Source: Alkanindiges sp. (lineage in GTDB: Bacteria; Pseudomonadota; Gammaproteobacteria; Pseudomonadales; Moraxellaceae). Taken from it: a stretch of 5,075 bases of DNA. The position numbers and the translations under genes were made by a program. The stretch spans positions 1 through 5,075 of the forward strand of contig JASLIR010000160.1 in assembly GCA_030152125.1 (NCBI GenBank), in the 5' to 3' direction. How positions within the stretch are numbered: the first letter of the stretch is position 1; the number at the start of each line of letters is the position of its first letter. The notes under the pieces were generated by a model. It did no database searches and was not told the DNA's origin. It worked only from the letters and a program-made list of their open reading frames with translations. Below are positions 4,751 to 5,075 of this stretch, in pieces.

Positions 4751-5075
4751 ATGTCACACCAGCAAGTAGTGAAATTCTGGCAAGGTTATGACCTGTTGCA
4801 AGGCGGTGACTATAATGGCGCCAGAAAAATATTTGAACAACTACCGGATATTGATGATGCCAGACATCAACTGGCCTATATGTATTATTGTGGTCTTGGT
4901 GGGTATCAAGACACAGAAAAAGCCATACAGCTATATAAGCATTTGGCTGACAACAAAAACAATGCTCAGGCAGCTTATGACTTAGGCATGCTGCTAGTTA
5001 ATATAAACAGGTCCAGCGAAGCTATTAACTACCTCACGATTGCATCCAATCATGCGAATGGCACGGCCTGTTACT
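4751..5075 (+). CDS. Sel1/TPR-like repeat protein, N-terminal part only
   Basis: An open frame of 108 codons from ATG 4751 runs off the right edge with no stop. An in-frame TGA lies at 4739-4741, so only ATG 4751 or a GTG at 4742 can start it; the ribosome binding site is weak. The translation shows Sel1-type helical repeats: ARHQLAYMYYCGLGG followed by DTEKAIQLYKHLAD (about 37-67), then AAYDLGMLL followed by SSEAINYLTIASNH (74-101), with a third beginning at the edge. Conserved Ala, Leu, Gly and Tyr positions match the Sel1 pattern, although the second repeat is shortened. No signal peptide is visible, so the part seen looks cytoplasmic. Sel1 repeats bind proteins; the specific role cannot be told from this fragment. 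Confidence 0.75.
   Translation, partial: MSHQQVVKFWQGYDLLQGGDYNGARKIFEQLPDIDDARHQLAYMYYCGLGGYQDTEKAIQLYKHLADNKNNAQAAYDLGMLLVNINRSSEAINYLTIASNHANGTACY

Noticed and set aside
4788..4985. 65-residue plus-strand frame
   Set aside because: It is out of frame with the Sel1-repeat reading frame starting at 4751, which has clear repeat motifs.

Overview
The window looks like chromosomal DNA of a gammaproteobacterium with moderate GC content. The evidence is a Zur operator of the gammaproteobacterial type, a ZigA-like CobW GTPase, and a secreted enzyme followed by a lipase-chaperone-like gene. The ZigA protein resembles those of Acinetobacter and relatives, so Pseudomonadales/Moraxellaceae is my best guess, but the sequence alone does not settle the genus. 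No rRNA, tRNA, CRISPR array, insertion sequence or phage gene was seen.

Layout from left to right. Bases 1-307 are non-coding. They may hold the first codons of a divergent gene at the left edge, and they end in a promoter overlapped by a near-perfect Zur box (252-274). Bases 308-1522 encode a 404-residue zinc-responsive COG0523 GTPase (ZigA type), closed by a strong intrinsic terminator (1567-1603). Bases 1604-1898 are a long regulatory region with an 11-bp-phased TTCA array, a triple TGTC element and two leader hairpins. Bases 1899-3242 encode a secreted Mg-dependent sphingomyelinase C of the endonuclease/exonuclease/phosphatase fold with an extra N-terminal domain. Nine bases later, 3252-4247 encodes a membrane-anchored, glutamine-rich protein built like a lipase-specific foldase (Lif). 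A terminator follows (4287-4319). Bases 4320-4672 contain a second copy of the triple TGTC element, a good -10 box, about 255 bases with several strong stems but no convincing ORF, and a strong terminator. This is a candidate small-RNA gene. Bases 4751-5075 are the start of a Sel1/TPR-repeat protein cut by the window edge.

The main point of interest is the sphingomyelinase plus Lif-like pair. It copies the lipase-lif operon arrangement but replaces the lipase with an unrelated phosphodiesterase, which suggests a dedicated periplasmic foldase for a non-lipase client. The same regulatory element, resembling direct-repeat PhoB sites but with 12/10 rather than 11/11 spacing, precedes both the enzyme operon and the putative RNA gene. 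The two may therefore be co-regulated, possibly by phosphate starvation, which would fit an enzyme that releases phosphocholine. The zinc GTPase appears to be an independent, Zur-controlled transcription unit.
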